Below the pieces are notes generated by a model that was not told the DNA's origin, did no database searches, and was given only the letters and a program-made list of their open reading frames with translations. Shown here piece by piece: positions 33,605 through 46,900 of a stretch of 64,000 nt of DNA. Source of the stretch: Formicarius rufipectus (Eukaryota; Chordata; Aves; Passeriformes; Formicariidae). How positions within the stretch are numbered: the stretch's first letter is position 1; each line of letters opens with the position of its first letter. Made by a program: the position numbers and the translations under genes. The stretch is from NCBI GenBank assembly GCA_013399695.1, contig VXAU01002316.1, positions 1-64,000 on the forward strand, given 5' to 3'.

Positions 33605-36340
33605 CATATACAACTGCTAAAGACCATGTTCTTGCATTTTTCCCATCCTAAAAAGCTAGATTTTTTTTTTCTTTCTTAATCTATATTGAACATAAGTGGT
33701 GTTTGGGGAAAAAAATGAAACACTTCATCCTTCATATTAATATTGCATTGCCATAAAGTTAATTTTTCATTACCTCTTATAAGAAACCCTATTGCCATAT
33801 CTATGCTGCCCTTTGCACTGTGTCCTTCTATATTTCATCCTGGTCTTACTTCTATAATAAAAGCATATGTATAAAGGTTGTGTAAATAGTGAAGGCAAGC
33901 GTAGGATAGGTCCTATTCACTCCAGGTGTAGAGGCTAGATTGCTGCAAATTGTTTTGCTCGGGGTGGGGTTCTTGAAATTAAACTGCCTCACAGTAGCCT
34001 AGTTCTCTGACTTGGGTGGGATGAGGAATTGGGAATTTTTGGAGAAAGGAGGAGAGGGGAAAATAGTATACTTAAAAGTTTCAGCTGGGTGCTTAATTTC
34101 GTGGAGAAGGGAGGGGAAATGAGCTGTGGTGTGATCCCACCCCAACAAAGGGAGATGCACTAAGCCAGGGGTTTATTGTGGCAGTTTTCAAACAGGCTGA
34201 TGCCATTACGGGATTGTAACAAATCTGGGTTGCAGATCCAAAGACCAGAGTGATCTTAACCTTAGTTCTCTGTGAGTATTACTACCATGTCCTAAGCTAT
34301 TTAGGTTTGGATGCTCAGTGCTGTTTTTGCTTTTGTGTCTGCAGGGTAGGCATAATCCTGCGTTTGGTATGTAGTGGGTTATATCTTCTGGACAAATGGC
34401 AAAAGGTGTTGAAACAGTCTTCTGTGGGAGGAGAGTAATCTTTTCCCGTGGGCAGATTAGCAAGTCAACTGCATTCTCTGTGTGTGAGTCAAGCAGGGTG
34501 AAACTCGGCTTGGAAAAGAGCTCCATTGTTATGGAAAACGGCAAATGCTGAAAGAGTAAGGAAAGGATGTAGAAAATGCACATACCTAACAAAGGCTGCA
34601 AAGAAACAGGACTCTGTCTCTATGTGGGTGCTAGCTGGGCTGACTAAAGCGGCCCAGTATCTGTAGTCAGAACTTTAGAGGCTCAAACAAAAGTCAGCAT
34701 AAAATCAAGTCTTCATTTCTGAAGTCACCCCTTTAGCTTGACTATGTTTTCAAAAATAGAATAAAACAAATTTTTGCCTCTGTTCTGCCACTCTTGCAAT
34801 ACTTAGTCTCCTCTGTGGCTCATTTTTCTGTCCATCCACTTTAGTACAGCACTCTCTGTGTGTCACACTGACACTTGGGAGCTTTTTGGTAAGCTTTTTT
34901 TTTTTTTTAGCTAACATTTGAACAATTTCAAAGCATTGTTTTATATCTGATCACAAAACATAAATAAGAACAAAGTGGTAGTATTTGCTCTTCTAGTTTT
35001 CTACAATAATTCAAGTCTTTGGAATGAAATACAAATAGTATGACTGCAATTTGATAATATTGATCACTTTCTGATGAACAGGTGCTTAACATGGTGCTAC
35101 ACACTGCATTTTATTATGATATCCTGAGAACTACTATTAGGTTAGAATAAAGAGTCTGTTTCCAAGCATTTCCAGGTTCTTTCTCAGCTAAGCCTGAGAA
35201 AAGAGGCATTGCTTAGCTAAATTGGCATTTCAGTATCTGATATCTATATAAGCTATGTCCTTCAAGCCAGTTTTATGGTTTCTCTTGTTCACAGCTCAGG
35301 TAAGGGACCTGGGATTGCTGCATTATATAATTAAACTTTGCAGTCTTTAACAGTGTTGCTGATATAATCAAGGGGCTTGAAGGTCTGAGAGCAGGATTTG
35401 TATAATTCTCCTTTTTTTAATTACACCACATAGAGACCAAAATTATTGAATTAATTTTCTTTAGAACAGTTGTTTTGTTAGTATAATTTAACCTTCAGTC
35501 CTAATGCAGTCTACTGCGAAGACTTGTCCATGTCATTGTACTGACTCACTCATATGTTTTGGAAGTTCCTATGGCATTCAGAGAGGCAGAGCAAAACTTG
35601 TAGTACAACTGTCTTAAATATGAAGCAACCATAGCTGTCAGCTCTACCACCTGGCACTTTGAGAAGAAACTGCAGAGATTGTGGGACCACCTTGCCTGTG
35701 AATTGGAGGGATATCTCAGATGACTGGCCCTATTGCATCTTCATGCACAGAATTAGTATATTCATGTTTCAATTCATATATGCTAAAATATGCATATTTG
35801 CCCATAGATCATTTCAGCATAGATTTGGGTATTTTATTCTGAGTTTCAGTTCTAGCTTGTTGAAGGTAACACACTTTCTTTTTGCTGCATACTTAGTTTT
35901 TAAGGCCATCTAAACTGGGGAAGCTTCTGGTGCAATTATGTTACCAAGCTGCAAAGTTTTGTAAGTCCCATTGCTGAGTGATCTGGCACTACTATGTGGA
36001 AAGGTAATGGCGCCCTGGGGTACTTCAAGCACTTTCTGCTGTAACTGTTCAGGCAGTAGGAGCATCTGATGGCCCACATTAATAAGGCATTTTTAATATC
36101 ACTGGTGACATGGAAAAGCATTTCTGTTGCTGGTAGAATCCTTCAATATGTGTACAGGTTGTCTTTTGAATAATACAGCAAAGGGAAGATAAATTGTCAA
36201 GTGTTTAAAAAACAGCCTTAGTTTTTCTGTTGATAACATTGTCTCTAAGTGTTCAGAGTAAATCACCATGTCTAGTTGACTTTAAAAGAGCAAAAAGACT
36301 ACTTCTGTAACAACAACTTCTTGTTTTTGTTTAATTTTAG

Positions 36341-37434
36341 AGTCCAGAACCACAAAGACAAAAGGAAGAAGTTTCATTGGCCAGATAATTACAAATGCAA
36401 ATAATTCTGAAGAGTTATACCAAGTGGATGAATTTGCAGCAAAAGTCCTCACAGGAAAGCTGACTACAGTTTTTCTTCCCATTGTCTATATCTTTGTCTT
36501 TATAATTGGTTTGCCAAGCAATGCTGTGGCCCTCTGGGTCTTCTTTTTCCGAACAAAGAAGAAACATCCAGCTGTGATTTATATGGTTAACTTGGCACTG
36601 GCAGACCTTCTTTTTGTTGTCTGGTTCCCACTGAAGATTGCATACCATCTAAATGGCAATAACTGGCTGTTTGGTGAAGGTCTCTGCAAAGTACTTGTTG
36701 GATTTTTCTATGGAAATATGTACTGTTCCATTCTCTTTATTACATGTCTCAGTGTACAACGGTATTGCGTTGTAGTGAACCCCATGGCACATTCACGAAA
36801 GAAATCAGAAATTGCCTTGAGTGTCTCAATTGCTATCTGGATACTGATTTTGTTGGGCACCATTCCATTGTATCTTGTTAATCAAACGGTATATATTGCA
36901 AATCTTAACATCACTACCTGCCATGATGTGTTATCTGAAAATGTTTTGGTTCATGATGTGTTCAGTTACTTCCTCTCACTTGCAATTGGACTATTCTTAA
37001 TCCCAGCTGTCATCACTGCTGTTGCATACATACTAATGGTTAAGACTCTGAGTGTCTCCGTCATAGAAGATGGGAAGAAACGAGTAAGAGCAATCAAACT
37101 CATTATTATTGTCCTGTCCATGTATCTCATCTGTTTTACACCTAGCAATGTGCTGATTATTGTGCACTATATTCTCATCAAAGGCTATGGCCAGAGCTAT
37201 GTTTATGCATGGTACATAAGTGCACTTTGTCTTTCCACTTTGAACAGTTGTATTGATCCATTCATCTATTATTATATTTCAAAAGACTTCAGAGCCAACC
37301 TTAAATATGCTCTTATTTGCCGAAGTGTGCGAACAACACAGAGGATGCAAGTGTCTCTCTCATCAGGCAGATACTCCAAGAAATCAGATTCTTACTCTTC
37401 AAACTTAAACAGGACAAATAAATCAACCTACTGA
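36341..37434 (+). CDS. F2RL1: F2RL1 exon 2: proteinase-activated receptor 2
   Basis: This exon encodes residues 24-387 of PAR2, a class A GPCR cleaved by trypsin-like proteases to expose a tethered ligand. The acceptor is TTAATTTTAG and the split codon 24 is Glu. The activation site KGR33/S34FIGQ closely matches human KGR/SLIGK. VDEFAAKVLTGKLTTVFLP (52-70) is nearly the human sequence entering helix 1. Landmarks: NLALADLL in helix 2, Cys139/Cys217 disulfide, VQRY in place of DRY at 162-165 (as in mammalian PAR2), LNITTCHDVL at 212-221, DPFIYYY at 329-335, and tail Cys350 in LICRSV, equivalent to the palmitoylated Cys of human PAR2. Sequons lie at Asn44, Asn204 and Asn213. The tail ends in a Ser/Thr-rich stretch finishing KSTY, like human KTSY. 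All features look functional. Confidence 0.97.
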
Positions 37435-38410
37435 GTCTAACGTTGGAAAAGAGAACTTTTAGTACTACTTATGAAAGGATATAAGTCACAATAGAGTTAT
37501 TTTGTACAAAAGAGTCTGAAGAAATGTTTTAATTACATTGAAGCCTGGAATTTAGGACTGACAGCTGCTTATTCTATGTAGAAATCAAGCCGATAAATCT
37601 TCCTTCTAGACTGGAAAAAAACCCACCAAACATTTCAGATGCTCTGCAGAAGTGCTGCTGACTTAGAAGTGAGTTGTGGCTGAAGACGTTCTTGTTCAAT
37701 ATAAAAGTTTTTTAAAAGCAAAATGTCTGGAATGTTATGTAGTGTTGTTCGTATATTTAATTAACAGATAAATCTGTTTTGCTTAACCGTATCATATTAA
37801 GCAGCTGAACAGACTCTGTGTTTAGGATCTTGGTCTGTGTACCTGCTTACCCTGAACATTATTCGAAGCTGCAGAGAGAAGAAAGAAAAATCCATTTCAC
37901 CATCTTGGCATAGACTGCTTGTTACCTTTAGTACAGTGTAATTTTTATATTGTTTTCCAAGTTACAGTGCTGTAAATACTAACATGGCAGAAGGTTATAC
38001 TGTTATCCTGTTGAGTTGATAAGCTGAACTTGTTATCAGCTAGCACTGGGATAAAATGTTAGTTGAGATCATCCACTGTTACTTAACACTTGCCAGTACG
38101 TGATCTTAAATGGGGATATATAACAGTTTTGATAGATAGCTGTTTGATTTTATACAATGTGCCTTGTATTTTTTAAGACATCTAAGTAGGATTTTTTTAT
38201 AATGCTCTGGAGTTGGATGCTTTCATTTATTCTTTTACATGCACACAAAATGTTGAGTAGTTTGACTTGCCTGGCTTCATGTAAAAAAAATACTATTCCT
38301 GACAGTGAATTAGAAACATGACAACTATAATGTTTAAATGAGCAAAGTAAAGTTTACCTAATGGTGCATTTCTTTAGAGAAAAATAAAAGCAGGATGTTT
38401 TGTGATGATA
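37435..38410 (+). other. F2RL1: F2RL1 3' UTR (extent approximate)
   Basis: A/T-rich sequence from the TGA stop to just past an AATAAA at 38383 that is followed by GT-rich sequence. No coding content. Confidence 0.6.
38383..38388 (+). promoter_or_regulatory. F2RL1: Candidate F2RL1 poly(A) signal (AATAAA)
   Basis: A canonical hexamer 949 bp after the stop codon, with a downstream GATGTTTTGTGATG element suitable as the GU-rich cleavage enhancer. Confidence 0.6.
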
Positions 38411-40759
38411 TTCAGAGGACCAAGCTCAAATAGCAATGTATATTAATGTATATCTCATTGAGGAGCAGGGATTTTACAGCTCTTTAGGTGACATGGAACA
38501 AATACTTCTTGGGCATAAACAGTGTTCGCTTCCTGTTTCCTGACAAATGCAGGGAAATAACTGCATCTTTATTATTGAACAAAAGGTATTATGCAACATC
38601 CTCAGTGAAAAATAACTGTATGTAAGAGGCCATAATTCACTGGAAGGATTTGGGATGAAGAGAGTTGCACCATCTTCAGAAATGTTGTCTGAAGTCTTCC
38701 CTTGCTCTCTGCGTAGTAAACAGAACGTCCCTTATCCTGCTAAACAGCCCTTTGTGCTTCCTGCTCCATATGTGGTAACCAGTAATATGAAGGAAGGGCA
38801 TCCAGTTCACATGATTACAGCCCTACCTGTGCTCTGTCAGGAGTCCATGTGTTGCAGGTTATATGTTGTAAAGATAAATTTTTTGTACCTGTCTATATAA
38901 TACCACAAAGAGATTGCTCATGATTCATGGATGACTGTTAAATGGCAAAAACATAATATGCTTAATATAGCCATTTTTTTGGGACAAGATTTATTTCATG
39001 TTATTTAATCAGAAGTGCACCAAGCACGTTTATATATCTATACTCTCACTCTGTTGTTTCTTTCCTGTCATTCTTGTCAAACAATCAGAAAACTCCATGG
39101 CAGCTCATGTGAAGGAGAGTGCTGATCCTCTTGAGCATTTCTCCCTTCTAACCTTCATCTGCAGATCAGCAAAGCAGGTTGCAGGAAAGGATCTTTCTTA
39201 CCTACAGCAACAGTGGAGGTCTGCCAATGACATGAGTAAGAGTTAGATGGTATTGTGGTATGTTGGAAGGTTTTTGAGAAGGAAAGCTTTAGTGAATACA
39301 ATGATTTATTTTACAATGAGGCTGTACAATTTGTGACAAATTTTGGAGAATACTATTCAAGGAACCCACAGTCATTTAAGTGAAGTTTTCCCCCTATTAG
39401 GTACATTGCACGTCCTTATCTGAATTTAGCACAAATTGTTTTGCTCTAATTAACAGAGCAGGTATACCAGGCTGGTTGTTTAATCGATTTGAATCAGTTC
39501 CTTCAGCTGACAATTGTATGCCTGTGCAGCCAGATAGCGATGGGGTAGGAACATGTAACCTAGGAGGGTGGAGCTGGTTGATTAACCATTTTTGGGGGAA
39601 CGCTGTACCTTGGACAGGATTAGTTGACATAAAGATGATTGTCTTCAGCTTACAATAAATATATTTCTGAACAGTGCCAACTTTGCAATGCAAACACGAA
39701 GAGAGAAAAACACCCTATCCCCACCTACATCTGAGTAAAGGTTTGGATGCTAAAAAAACATAATCAGTGCAACATCCATTTAAGCCTCTGGGAACATGCA
39801 TGGTGTCAGGGTTTCACAAGCAGCTCAAGCAGGTGCTGCAGCTAAGAGAAGTAGCTTAGTCTTTCCCCTAACCCTGCTGTGTGATCACACTGTTGCATTA
39901 TACTGTCACAAACATGTGTGACCTTGGGGTGGATTGGATCAGTTCTGGGTTAAAATTAAACCAGGAGAAGGGAGGAAAGTTTACTTCAGACTTGGAACAG
40001 CATTAGGCTGGTTTGCTCAATGAGGTCTTGCTCATTGCTCATTGCTCTTACTCAGCACAAGGGAGAGGCTCAGACTGTCTTTCACCACTAACACAGCCTT
40101 GCTCTATGCAAGTGCAAAGCAAGTTGAAGTACAGTTGGTGTACTTCCTAACCTAAGCAGCAGGGAGCAAGCCCCCCCCTGTGACCTTAAGAATGGCTCTG
40201 CTGAGACTGAGGGTGCATCCAGCTCAGCCACAGTAATCTTCACACACGTGCTTCTGAAGGTCAGCAAGACAGCAAGATGTCAAGGGACACGTAAAAAAAT
40301 GGTATGGCTGCTGCACAAGGCACCTGGCCAACACAACAGCTGCATACAAGATGTGGCCAGCACCATGTGAGTGCTGTGCTGCGGAACAGTTGAAGTGTGC
40401 TCTGAAGTTCAGAAAAGCAAGAGTTGAAGGCTGGGGTAGCTGAGCTCATTGTCATCTGTGAGGAAAGCTGCTTCTGAGGACTGATCTGTGACAAAGAGCA
40501 TTTGTAACAGCAAAGAAGTTGGAGGCAGGTACCCTGAGAGGAGTAAAAAATGTGCAGCTAAGTATCACATCCCCCATGATACTCTCCAAGTATCCAGCTA
40601 TTCTCAGCATAAGAATTTCCTTAATCCTAATTTGGCTGGACTAATTAGTAGTGCCTGTGTGTGTCTTGCTGTCAACTTCACTTTATTTGCTTTGAATCGG
40701 GATCCACAATCTTCATTTTGTGACCTCTCATTGCTGAAGCAGAAGAGAATGTGAATGAG
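38411..40759. other. Intergenic region, no gene recognised
   Basis: No exon, RNA gene or repeat family recognised downstream of F2RL1. Confidence 0.5.
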
Positions 40760-41760
40760 TCCCTAACTGTCTTGTCCATCCACTTGACAGTTTGTAAGAC
40801 AGTATATTCCCTCTCTGGTACTTTCCACATTGAGGTGTCCTAAGCAATTTCATTCAGGTCAGCCACTCTTAGCAAAAATCCTGTTCCCTTTCTGAGGCCT
40901 TCCCATTTCTGTACACAGTCTCCAAACTACACACAGTATTCAAGCTGTGGATGCTACAGTGATGACTTCTGTTTTTCTCTATGTTCCTGCCATAATAGCC
41001 TCTAATATTCTCTGTTTGTTTGGGGATTTTTTTCTTCTGCTCCTTAGAACTGAGTTGATGTCTTCATGCTTGTAACTACATCTCTCTTGATTGGTTGCAG
41101 TGATTTTGCAAACCATAATTCTATATGCCAGTTTAGGACGTTACCAGCAAACCTTTGTTCCTCAGTGCTCAACCCTCTTCAGACCATTTATGAATGTGCG
41201 GAACAGTACAGGTCTGGCACCACACTGGTAACTGGCATTGTGAAGGCTGACCATTTTTCTGCTATCCAGTATTTCTTCCCTTGAAATCAGTTACTCTTAC
41301 ACAACAGGACCTTCCCTCCTATTCCATGGCTGCCTAGTTTTCTTTGACAAGCTTTGATCAGAAATTTTGCTAAAAACCTTTCGGAAATCCAAGTAGACTG
41401 GGTATGTTGGACCACCTTTATTTCTGCTTGTCTGACCTCTTCCAAGAACTCCACAGGGTTATGAAGTCCAGACTTCTCTATGCAAAACCAGTGGTGGCTT
41501 TTCCCACAAAGGTCCAGAAGTTCCTTAGTGATGTCCCTTCTTAGGCTCTTCACTAGCTACTCTTAACTACATGAGCTCATGGAACTGTATTTCCCTAGAT
41601 ACCTTAGAACCTTCTTTTAATTGTTGATTACAGCATTGGCTCCCAGTATTCAAGTATAATTTTGGCAAGAGGTAACAGACTTCTGTTACTAATATAGCTA
41701 TCTTGTCCCAATTTTCTCCAAGCTCCTTGATAAGAAGCACCTGAGCTCACCACGTTTAGC
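40760..41760 (-). mobile_element. Degenerate CR1/L3-like LINE, reverse transcriptase region
   Basis: The - strand between about 41560 and 41290 encodes NPVEFLEEV and further on LGSHGIGGKVLL, which correspond to conserved CR1/L3 reverse transcriptase segments around the palm domain (family motif YLDF-x-KAFD is eroded here). The + strand wording over 41370-41560 (AAATCCAAGTAGACTGGGTA, TCTTCCAAGAACTCCACAGG) is typical of antisense old CR1/L3 copies. Boundaries are approximate. Confidence 0.65.
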
Positions 41761-43112
41761 ATTCATTTTGTCTGACTGTGGTATGGTGACTGAAGACATT
41801 TAGTACTTTGTGTTGATGTGTAGCTGTCCTGGGAATCAAACAGCATAATGCCTGCCTACCATGACAGCCATTTGGGACCCAAGTTTCATTACAGTTGCAT
41901 TTGGTCTGTCATAGGCTCTTTGAACAGGAGTAGTAAACAGCAACACTGTTAAATACAGAATGAACACAGTAGTCATGGTCATTTTGATTCAACAGCCAGC
42001 AGAATATGTATTACCTATGTGTTTTAGCTTGGGAGTGATAGCATTCTTTAGGCTTGCAGGTAAACATTCTGCAGGCACTGTTTGGTAGCAGGACCAGTAC
42101 AACAGGCTGACTACATAGTCATCTCTCTGTCATCTGGGCCAAAGGAGGTAGAGATGCTTCAGATAATGGAAAAAAGACTTTGTGATTGTGAAGGGTGCAT
42201 GGAATACTGTGCAGAGGTACTGCGGCACTCCCTTTGATCCATAAGGACTCACTGATCCAATGCTATCCTTTGTGACTTGGACTTTTCATTCATTGAAGTG
42301 TGTCTGAAACTGGCTTCCCTGGTGGTCCAGTCAGCTTTTTGGTGGCCAGGAAAAAGGGTAAAGTTGTATCTGTGTGTACACAGAGGTAGGTTTGTAGGTG
42401 TACTGGAGTTTGTAAACTACCTGGAATTGCTACTGTGGTACAAACACCAGATCAGAGTCAAATCAAGGGTACCGAGGTCTACATGGTATTATCTATTACT
42501 CTGTCAGAGCCAGGCTCTAGTGTCTATGCTTCAATGTAGATGGAACATTCCAAATGCAAAGATAGCTAAAATGTGTCCACTCCCATCTCTTTGGGTACCC
42601 TGCTTCTCTGTCACATACACTGCCAGTTGTTGAATGCTATGTGCAACTTGTGTCAGCTCACCTGGATATTGTGTTTTGCCAGAGCATAAGAGCATCCACA
42701 GGAGCAAACCAGTGCAATCTCTGGTCACAAGACCTGTACCAGCAAGAGCCCTACTGAAGCTGTAACCCAGAGACTGCACCTTTGCTGATAAAACTTGCTA
42801 CATTGGGTCTCCATGGGATTATTATGGTTCTGCTGCTAAAGTTATATCTGCATTGGAGTGCTTCTTCAATGCAGCCTGTTGGTAGCACACATGGACTATG
42901 CTTTGTTCCTTTGTTTTCAAGATGTTAATAATATCCAGTAAAGGGCATTAATGAGCACTTGTATAATGAAGCAAGACAACAAAGTGTAGGAAGAGAAAAA
43001 AGGATTACATTTCACCAGTCTATATGTGGAAGTTAAGAGAAATGCCCCAATAATAACTCTCAGCAATATCAGTAGGTTACCTTCAGGTATTACAGCTCCC
43101 ATGATGCGTCAG
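41761..43112. other. Intergenic region, no gene recognised
   Basis: No recognisable coding or repeat content; it may include further eroded LINE sequence. Confidence 0.45.
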
Positions 43113-43916
43113 TGTCTAAGTTTAGAGAGCTTAGAAAAATTTATAGTTAAAACAGAGGGACAAATCTCCTTCAATTTCAAAACAAATTTTAATTAAGATA
43201 TGATAAATGGAAGGATAACAGTTCCTAGCTATGATTTATATATATCTATATCTATATATTTAAGATAAACAAAAACAACCAGAACTAACCGAGTAAAATA
43301 GAAGAAAGAACCTGAGCAAAACCCCTTCCCTCCCCCAGTCTCTGTCCCTGGCAGGCACGGAGGTATTTTACAGACCGCAGGTGATGAGATGAGTAGCCGG
43401 TGCTGGGTCACCCCCGGAGGGGGGTGTTGGTGGATGGGAAGAAAAAGCTTTGGCGTGTCCCTCCGAAGAGCAGTTGAAATCCTCTGCTGGTGAGAGTGAT
43501 GGTTGCAGTCTGGTGGCAGTCTGCTCGTGGCTCTGGTCCTCTTCTGGATCCGAAGAGAGTTCCCTAGGCCCAAAAATCCTCTGCTTATATTCACCTAGGC
43601 TCCGCCCAGTCTTCCCCCAGGGCGGAGACTTAAACAATGGGTGATTTACTCTGTGAGATAAACAATGACCTATTTTTGATACCCCTGATGGGCCATTAGC
43701 AGACATGACCCCTCAGGTGGGTGTGGAGGCAGAAGAATTTCCTTATCTCACAGAAGTTCCAAAACACCCAGCCTGCAGCCTGAGGGGTGTGCTGTCCCTT
43801 AGACAATAGCTGCTAATGTGCCATTGTGAGCAGTTCATGGGAAAAAATGGCATAGAGGCTTTAGAATACACACCCACACAGTGACAAACTGACCCTGGAT
43901 ACTAAAAACCAAGACA
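43113..43916 (-). mobile_element. Solo LTR, ERVL-type (copy B) with target-site duplication
   Basis: This 804-bp unit begins TGTCTAAG and ends CCAAGACA, giving terminal inverted repeats TGTCT/AGACA. It is flanked on both sides by GTCAG (43108-43112 and 43917-43921), a perfect 5-bp target-site duplication. Read on the - strand it starts TGTCTTGG, has a TATA-like AATATAAGC near 43590, and then a GATTTC-containing R/U5-like region. It is homologous to the LTR at 17264-18000. No internal retroviral genes are present, so it is a recombined solo LTR. Confidence 0.88.
43235..43260. repeat. TA/TATC-rich simple repeat inside LTR copy B
   Basis: A short TATATATC/TATCTATA tract within the solo LTR, absent at the matching place in the other LTR copy; it partly explains the length difference. 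Confidence 0.75.
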
Positions 43917-43921
43917 GTCAG

Positions 43922-46900
43922 TTAATGCAGACATCTTTGTGGTAACAGTGAACAAATGGGATGTTTTCTGTGTTTTATGACAGTTCTAAAATCACTCTAT
44001 AGTAATGCTTAAGGCTACCAGGTTTTTAATTTCCAAACCTCCCATGCATCAAGTGATTCATGCTCTGGCTGAGAGCAAGCATGAGTGGCTTGAGTGGATA
44101 TCTCTCTGTTGCAGTTAAGAGCTACATTTGATTAAGCCACTACACTCCAGCTTTGTGCCCCTGCTTCAAGAAGCAAACTACTGGGAACTGGGAGTTCGTC
44201 ATATTTGAGACTGAATTACAGTTTATTTGGTAATACTTCCCCACTCCCACCATTACAGTCAGCACTTGCCAGCTCTCAGCTGCTGGAAGGAAGTAATTCA
44301 TGGTTGTGTAGCAGTGCGGAACATCATCAGCATTCATGTATTCTCCACACTGAGTCTGAATTCAGGACAGTATGTACTCGTGGTGTTGTGATTTAGCAGC
44401 TGGGTCCATGTTTCTTCAGCTGAATGACTGCGATGGGGACTGCACTGATGCATAATCCTGTGGACTGCAGGAAGTGGAGACACAGAGCCCATTTGTATAG
44501 AGCCTGTGCCTGTATATCTGAGCACTTGGGAAAAAGGAGTTTCCTTATTGTGCTGAATAGTGTCTTGTGTTATGCGTTTACAAAAGTCAGGGGGACATGA
44601 AGAAAACACAAGAAGCAGTTGATGAGTCACAATGGTAGTGTGAGCTCTGGAGGGAAGACCACAGCTTGATGTTCCCTGGATTGAGCTGGCAATGACTCAC
44701 GACCAGGGCATACTTAGAGTTTGACACATCATGACCTCTTGACATTTTGTCTTCAAATCCCAGTCTGGTAAACCTGTCTGGCTTTCTGTGACTGGATGAA
44801 CTGAAAACATGGTTCACAGTGTAAAAATATCTAGGGCAAGCCCTTAGCACTAATTCAGAATGTGTTGGAGGCAAGCTGTATCACAGTCAAATAAAGTCAT
44901 CTGCTTTTGATCAAAATCACATCTCTCTATTAATTTCAGGACTACCACTGGTAACACTGGGAATGGCTGTGCTATGGTGATGTATTTGTGAGCTGGAGTG
45001 GAGGGTGCCATTGCTGTGAAGAGTGGTTTGATGGTAAAATGAAGTTCTTTGTCACAATTTATGAAGACTGCATTGCATATGTTGTGCTGGTTGCCTAGAA
45101 GACCCCCAGTGACTACGTGTGGCTAAATAGGTAGTCATGAATAGAGTCAACAATAGCTGGTAATATAATCCTCAGTAAATATCTGTGTGGCTGCCAGACC
45201 CTGGGTGTGTAGGCAAGACAAAGGAGCCTCACTGAACTTCCAGAGTCCACTGGCATGGCATTTTGATTAACAGAGTCAGCAACAGAGATAACAAAGGAAC
45301 TCTCTAAAGGTGGTAGCTTCATGCTCTGCTTGTCAGGGCTCTGTATGGTTTACTGTCTCTGAAGAGTGCATGTGGCTTTGTTCAGGCTTACTACTGAAGG
45401 ATGTAGAGTTGGCTCCAGCATCAGCAAAACTAAGCCCAGAGTGAGCTCTTCATAATCAAATTCGGCAGCAGGAACTGAGAAGGTTCTGAAGAGGAATAGA
45501 TGGCAGGAGAGAGTGGATAGAGAAAGTCCTCCCCAAGTTACCTTCACTTTGATAACTGTGCTGTGACAGGGTATGGGCAGGTGGATAGAGAAGGTCCTGT
45601 GTCTAGGACATGGGACAACACAGAGTGAAGATACTTGTGCCAGACATGGAGAAATGGCAGTGCCTGACTGCAGGTCATGGCTTCCACTGCCTACATATCA
45701 AATTAAGATAAGAGAGCTTTAGAAAACAGGTGTCAGCAGTCCTACTGTTCCAAGATCCCATTATCTTCCATATGTGGTTTCAATTTAAACAATGTTTGGT
45801 ATGAACACATACCCTAGAGTCACTGCTAATCACAGCACCCAAAGATACTGAAACAGATACTGTGATTAGAAAGAACAAGGACTCCACAGAGCACTGTGGC
45901 CTGAGAACGATTTGGGTTCTTTTTCATTTAGTGGGATCACTATAGTGTGCATGTGTGTGCTGGTTTGACTTTAGGCCTTCCAGGAAGGCAGATCACATGG
46001 TTTGCTGCATCCTGTGCCAGCTGATTCACAGTTTCCCTTAGCATAATCTCATGATACCTTTTGCTGGGTAGTTCATTCCCTCCTCGAAGTGAGGGCTCTG
46101 CACATAATTTGTACTTGAGAGTGGACTCAAGACATGCATCTCTGCTTTGGTATCTAAGTATTGTATATGGCTAGGTAGACACCTGAAGAAGGTAGTTCAG
46201 CATTCTTAGCGTCCTCTCCCCTTTCCTCTCAGGCAATCTACTTCTCCTCTACATACATGAGAAGCCGAAGTCGCTGCATTGAAGTCAGAGATGCAAGGAT
46301 CTCCTTGGCTCATGGTGTTTCTGGAAATAGGCAGAATTCACATCCTCACTGTTGCTTATTAACCTCTGACCTTCAGGAGACTTGCAGTACAGTGGGGAAA
46401 TGTTGCTGTGTTGGCAGACTAAAAGCACACAGCATGGCTTCTCAGCTAAGGGGAAAAGGTTCATGTTAGCTCAAGCCCAGGGAGATCGGTGGTTTTCAGG
46501 TGCTAGCTGAGGTCTCTGTTCATCAGCTGGGGAATTTTACATGTAGGATCATGTTTTGTTTAACTGTTTGGAAATCTGCAAAAAGAGCTAAGACCGGTTC
46601 ACAGGAGTGGACTCAAGTAAGAAATAAATGTATTTCTTAAATAAGGAATTAATATTTGAGCAAAAAAAGAGTCCTATTTGTACTGGGTTTTTACCAGCCT
46701 TTTGTCTTCTTCAGTTAGGAGTTGTAATACTCTTGCAAGTTGCTGCAAGTGCTCTCCCTTTGATACCCAAGGCAGGGATACATTTCTTGAACTGCAACTC
46801 ATCAAGGCAGTCAGGAACAGCTGAGAGTGCTGCCTCTGTCCCATTAGTGGGGCTGTAGCATTAGAGGAGATGGTGGGAACACCTGCTTTTGATTTTACTA

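Larger units (their letters stand above)
32491..33678. repeat. Exact 594-bp tandem duplication (two copies)
   Basis: Bases 32491-33084 and 33085-33678 look identical throughout, including the poly(T) length near each end. The first copy starts immediately after the N at 32490. A further 10 bases (GCCTCTCGTG) just before the second copy also match 32472-32481, before the N. Each copy holds part of the F2RL1 CpG island and an antisense CR1. Perfect identity next to a gap base points to an unmerged contig overlap, though a very recent real duplication cannot be excluded. Confidence 0.88.
32349..36340 (+). other. F2RL1: F2RL1 intron 1
   Basis: The intron runs from GTGAGA to TTAATTTTAG and is 3992 bp as assembled. 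It contains one N (32490), an exact 594-bp tandem duplication, and antisense CR1 sequence in both copies. If the duplication is an assembly artefact, the true intron is about 3.4 kb. The rest is A/T-rich with a T run near 34896-34909. Confidence 0.85.

Noticed and set aside
41287..41553. - strand 88-codon frame resembling an enzyme domain
   Set aside because: NPVEFLEEV and HGIGGKV identify it as eroded LINE reverse transcriptase.
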